Below are positions 5,372 to 6,971 of a DNA stretch of 6,971 nt, piece by piece (position 1 is the stretch's first letter; each line of letters begins with the position of its first letter). Below the pieces are notes generated by a model. It was not told the DNA's origin. It saw only the letters and a list, made by a program, of their open reading frames with translations, and ran no database searches. The stretch is taken from contig CAZGSL010000063.1 of assembly GCA_964528445.1 (NCBI GenBank), positions 1-6,971 of the forward strand, given 5' to 3'. Position numbers and translations under genes: made by a program. Source of the stretch: JAXHMM01 sp964528445 (GTDB lineage: Bacteria; Bacteroidota; Rhodothermia; Balneolales; Balneolaceae).

Positions 5372-6971
5372 ATGAAATCTTTACGCCCGAGAAATCTGCT
5401 GGCCCTCACCATGGGAATGTTCCTCTTCCTCGGAACCTCCCAGCTCTTCGCTCAACAGGGAGGAGCCAACTTCGAACTGGCCGAACGCTTCACCTCCGAC
5501 AACATGCAAAAAATGGTGGGGAGTACTTCGGTATTTCCCCGCTGGATCGAGGATACCAATAACTTCTGGTACAACTACGAAACCGCCGACGGTAATTTCT
5601 GGTGGTACGTAGATGCCGAGGAGGGCTCCAAGCGTCCCCTGTTTGACCGGCAGCAGATGGCCGCCGAACTGACCGAGATGTTCAACCAGACCTACAATCA
5701 CAAGGATCTGGACCTGGACGATTTCGAATACGACGAGGAGGAGGAAATTTTCACGTTCCGCCAGGACAGTATCGAACTGCGGTACGACATCGAGACCCAG
5801 GAACTGGTGCGGGGTGACACCCTCAGGGACGAGGAGGACGATCCCTCCTGGGCCACCTACTCGCCCGACAGCACCTGGATCGCGTTCGCGCGGGATCACG
5901 ACCTCTACATCATGAGCGCGGATTCCGACAGTACGGAGTACCGCCTTACCAGCAGCGGGGAGCGATACTACAGCTTCGCGGCTGACCAGGACGATACCAG
6001 CAGCAGCGGGGAGCGGGTACGTTCACGCGCGCAGTGGTTTGAAGACGGGGAGAAATTGTATACGCAGCGCTCGGATTACCGGGATGTGGAGGAACTCTGG
6101 GTGATCCGGCACGTGGATGTGGAGCGACCCGAACTGGAAACCTACAAATACGCCATGCCCGGCGATGAGAATGTCCCCCAGGAGGAGATCTGGGCCTTCA
6201 GCGTGGAAACCAAGGACGGCGTCAAACTTGAGACGGACAAGCCCGAGTGGGAGGATGAGCTCCTCGAGGGCACCGAGGAGGGAGAGACCTCCGACTACCT
6301 GTACATCATGCGGCAGAACCGTCAGCGCGACGCCATGGACGTCCTGAAAGCCAATACCAATACGGGGGAGACCGAAGTGTTGTGGACCGAGACGGGCAAA
6401 CCGTACATCAACTGGGAATTCACCGACCTGGCCGTACTTAACGACGGAGAGGAGTTCATCTGGTGGTCCGAGCGGACCGGCTGGGGACAGTATTACCTCT
6501 ACGACAACGAGGGCAACCTGCAGAATCGGATTACCGAGGGATACTATACGGCGGGCGACGTGGTGAAGATCGATACCACCGGCCGGACGCTCTTTTTCGA
6601 GGGCTTCGGCCGCGAGGAGGGCGTTCATCCATACCACTCCCAACTCTACAGGGTGAACTTTGACGGGAGTGACATGCAGCGGCTGACCCCGGAGAGCGCC
6701 GATCACCAGATATTCGAATCGGAGGAGGGCGACTACTTCGTGGACAACTACTCCACGGTCTCCACCGCTCCCCGTTCGGTGCTGCGCAACGGCGATGGAG
6801 AGGTGATCATGGAACTTGAACAGACCGACCTGAGCCGACTCAGGGAAGCCGGCTGGCAGGCTCCCGAAAGTTTCAAGGTAAAGGCGAACGACGACGCCAC
6901 CGACATCTACGGGGTAATGTGGAAGCCGGCGGACTTCGACTCCACCAAGAGCTATCCCATCATCGCCTACT
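5372..6971 (+). CDS. Secreted S9-family (DPP IV-like) serine peptidase, 3' end outside window
   Basis: The frame is open from the ATG at 5372 to the right edge (533 codons, no stop). The start MKSLRPRNLLALTMGMFLFL followed by GTSQLFA-QQG is a signal peptide, with likely cleavage after A27. Residues about 50-500 form the beta-propeller of the DPP IV N-terminal domain type. Recognisable blades include FPRWIEDTNNFWYNY (55-69), YSPDSTWIAFARDHDLYIM (163-181), TYKYAMPGDE (257-266), FIWWSERTGWGQYYLYD (362-378) and DMQRLTP (434-440). IYGVMWKPADFD (512-523) and KSYPIIAY (526-533) mark entry into the alpha/beta-hydrolase domain. The catalytic Ser, Asp and His lie beyond the window, so activity cannot be judged. 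The Glu-Glu dyad that anchors the substrate amino terminus in true DPP IV is not seen in the expected blade. It is thus probably another S9 periplasmic or secreted oligopeptidase. The protein is strikingly acidic (for example 112-125). There is no Shine-Dalgarno site. Confidence 0.92.
   Translation, partial: MKSLRPRNLLALTMGMFLFLGTSQLFAQQGGANFELAERFTSDNMQKMVGSTSVFPRWIEDTNNFWYNYETADGNFWWYVDAEEGSKRPLFDRQQMAAELTEMFNQTYNHKDLDLDDFEYDEEEEIFTFRQDSIELRYDIETQELVRGDTLRDEEDDPSWATYSPDSTWIAFARDHDLYIMSADSDSTEYRLTSSGERYYSFAADQDDTSSSGERVRSRAQWFEDGEKLYTQRSDYRDVEELWVIRHVDVERPELETYKYAMPGDENVPQEEIWAFSVETKDGVKLETDKPEWEDELLEGTEEGETSDYLYIMRQNRQRDAMDVLKANTNTGETEVLWTETGKPYINWEFTDLAVLNDGEEFIWWSERTGWGQYYLYDNEGNLQNRITEGYYTAGDVVKIDTTGRTLFFEGFGREEGVHPYHSQLYRVNFDGSDMQRLTPESADHQIFESEEGDYFVDNYSTVSTAPRSVLRNGDGEVIMELEQTDLSRLREAGWQAPESFKVKANDDATDIYGVMWKPADFDSTKSYPIIAY

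Noticed and set aside
5381..6706. Two minus-strand open frames (172 and 227 codons) opposite the peptidase gene
   Set aside because: The plus strand has a continuous 533-codon frame with signal peptide and S9 propeller motifs. The minus frames are hydrophobic mirror readings of its Asp/Glu-rich codons.
1..6971. Search for tRNA, rRNA, CRISPR arrays, insertion sequences, attachment sites
   Set aside because: No cloverleaf, regularly spaced repeats, transposase or integrase coding, or target-site duplication was recognised by reading. The hairpin pair at 5092-5270 is the only repeat-like structure.

Overview
The window has high GC and gene content typical of an aerobic Gram-negative bacterium. 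It most likely comes from the Bacteroidota/Rhodothermota/Balneolota side of the tree. The reasons are a System I cytochrome c maturation cluster with a small CcmD and a large-loop CcmF, weak or absent Shine-Dalgarno sites at several starts, promoter-like TTG-N20-TAnnTTTG spacing at the left edge, and an acidic secreted S9 peptidase. The acidity would suit a salt-adapted organism. The phylum is an inference and no marker here settles it.

Layout. From about 4.45 kb down to position 64, everything reads leftward: ccmC, ccmD, ccmE (3' end missing), a run of 100 N, ccmF (5' end missing), then truA. ccmC, ccmD and ccmE are tightly packed (ATGA overlap, then a 2-nt gap), so they are very probably one transcript. 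ccmF belongs with them across the gap. truA follows 79 nt after ccmF. A promoter-like element just past truA points out of the left edge.

From 4564 rightward, two genes read the other way. The first is a small membrane-tethered protein with a bacterial PH domain and a C-terminal SHOCT helix pair. The second is the first 533 codons of a secreted S9-family (DPP IV-like) serine peptidase. It runs off the right edge before its catalytic residues. The 283 nt between them hold two elaborate hairpins and a putative promoter.

How the genes work together. CcmC, CcmD, CcmE and CcmF form the heme-handling part of System I. CcmC loads heme onto CcmE with CcmD's help, and CcmF receives heme from CcmE and attaches it to apocytochrome c. 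ccmA, ccmB and the thiol-reducing partners are not in this window. TruA modifies tRNA and is functionally unrelated.

Two cautions. The 100 N are almost certainly a placeholder for a longer real gap, so a single reading frame running from ccmE into ccmF is an artefact. No obvious new multi-gene system is visible. The least explained signal is the pair of hairpins at 5092-5150 and 5178-5270, whose cores are related in opposite orientation and carry a compensatory base-pair change.
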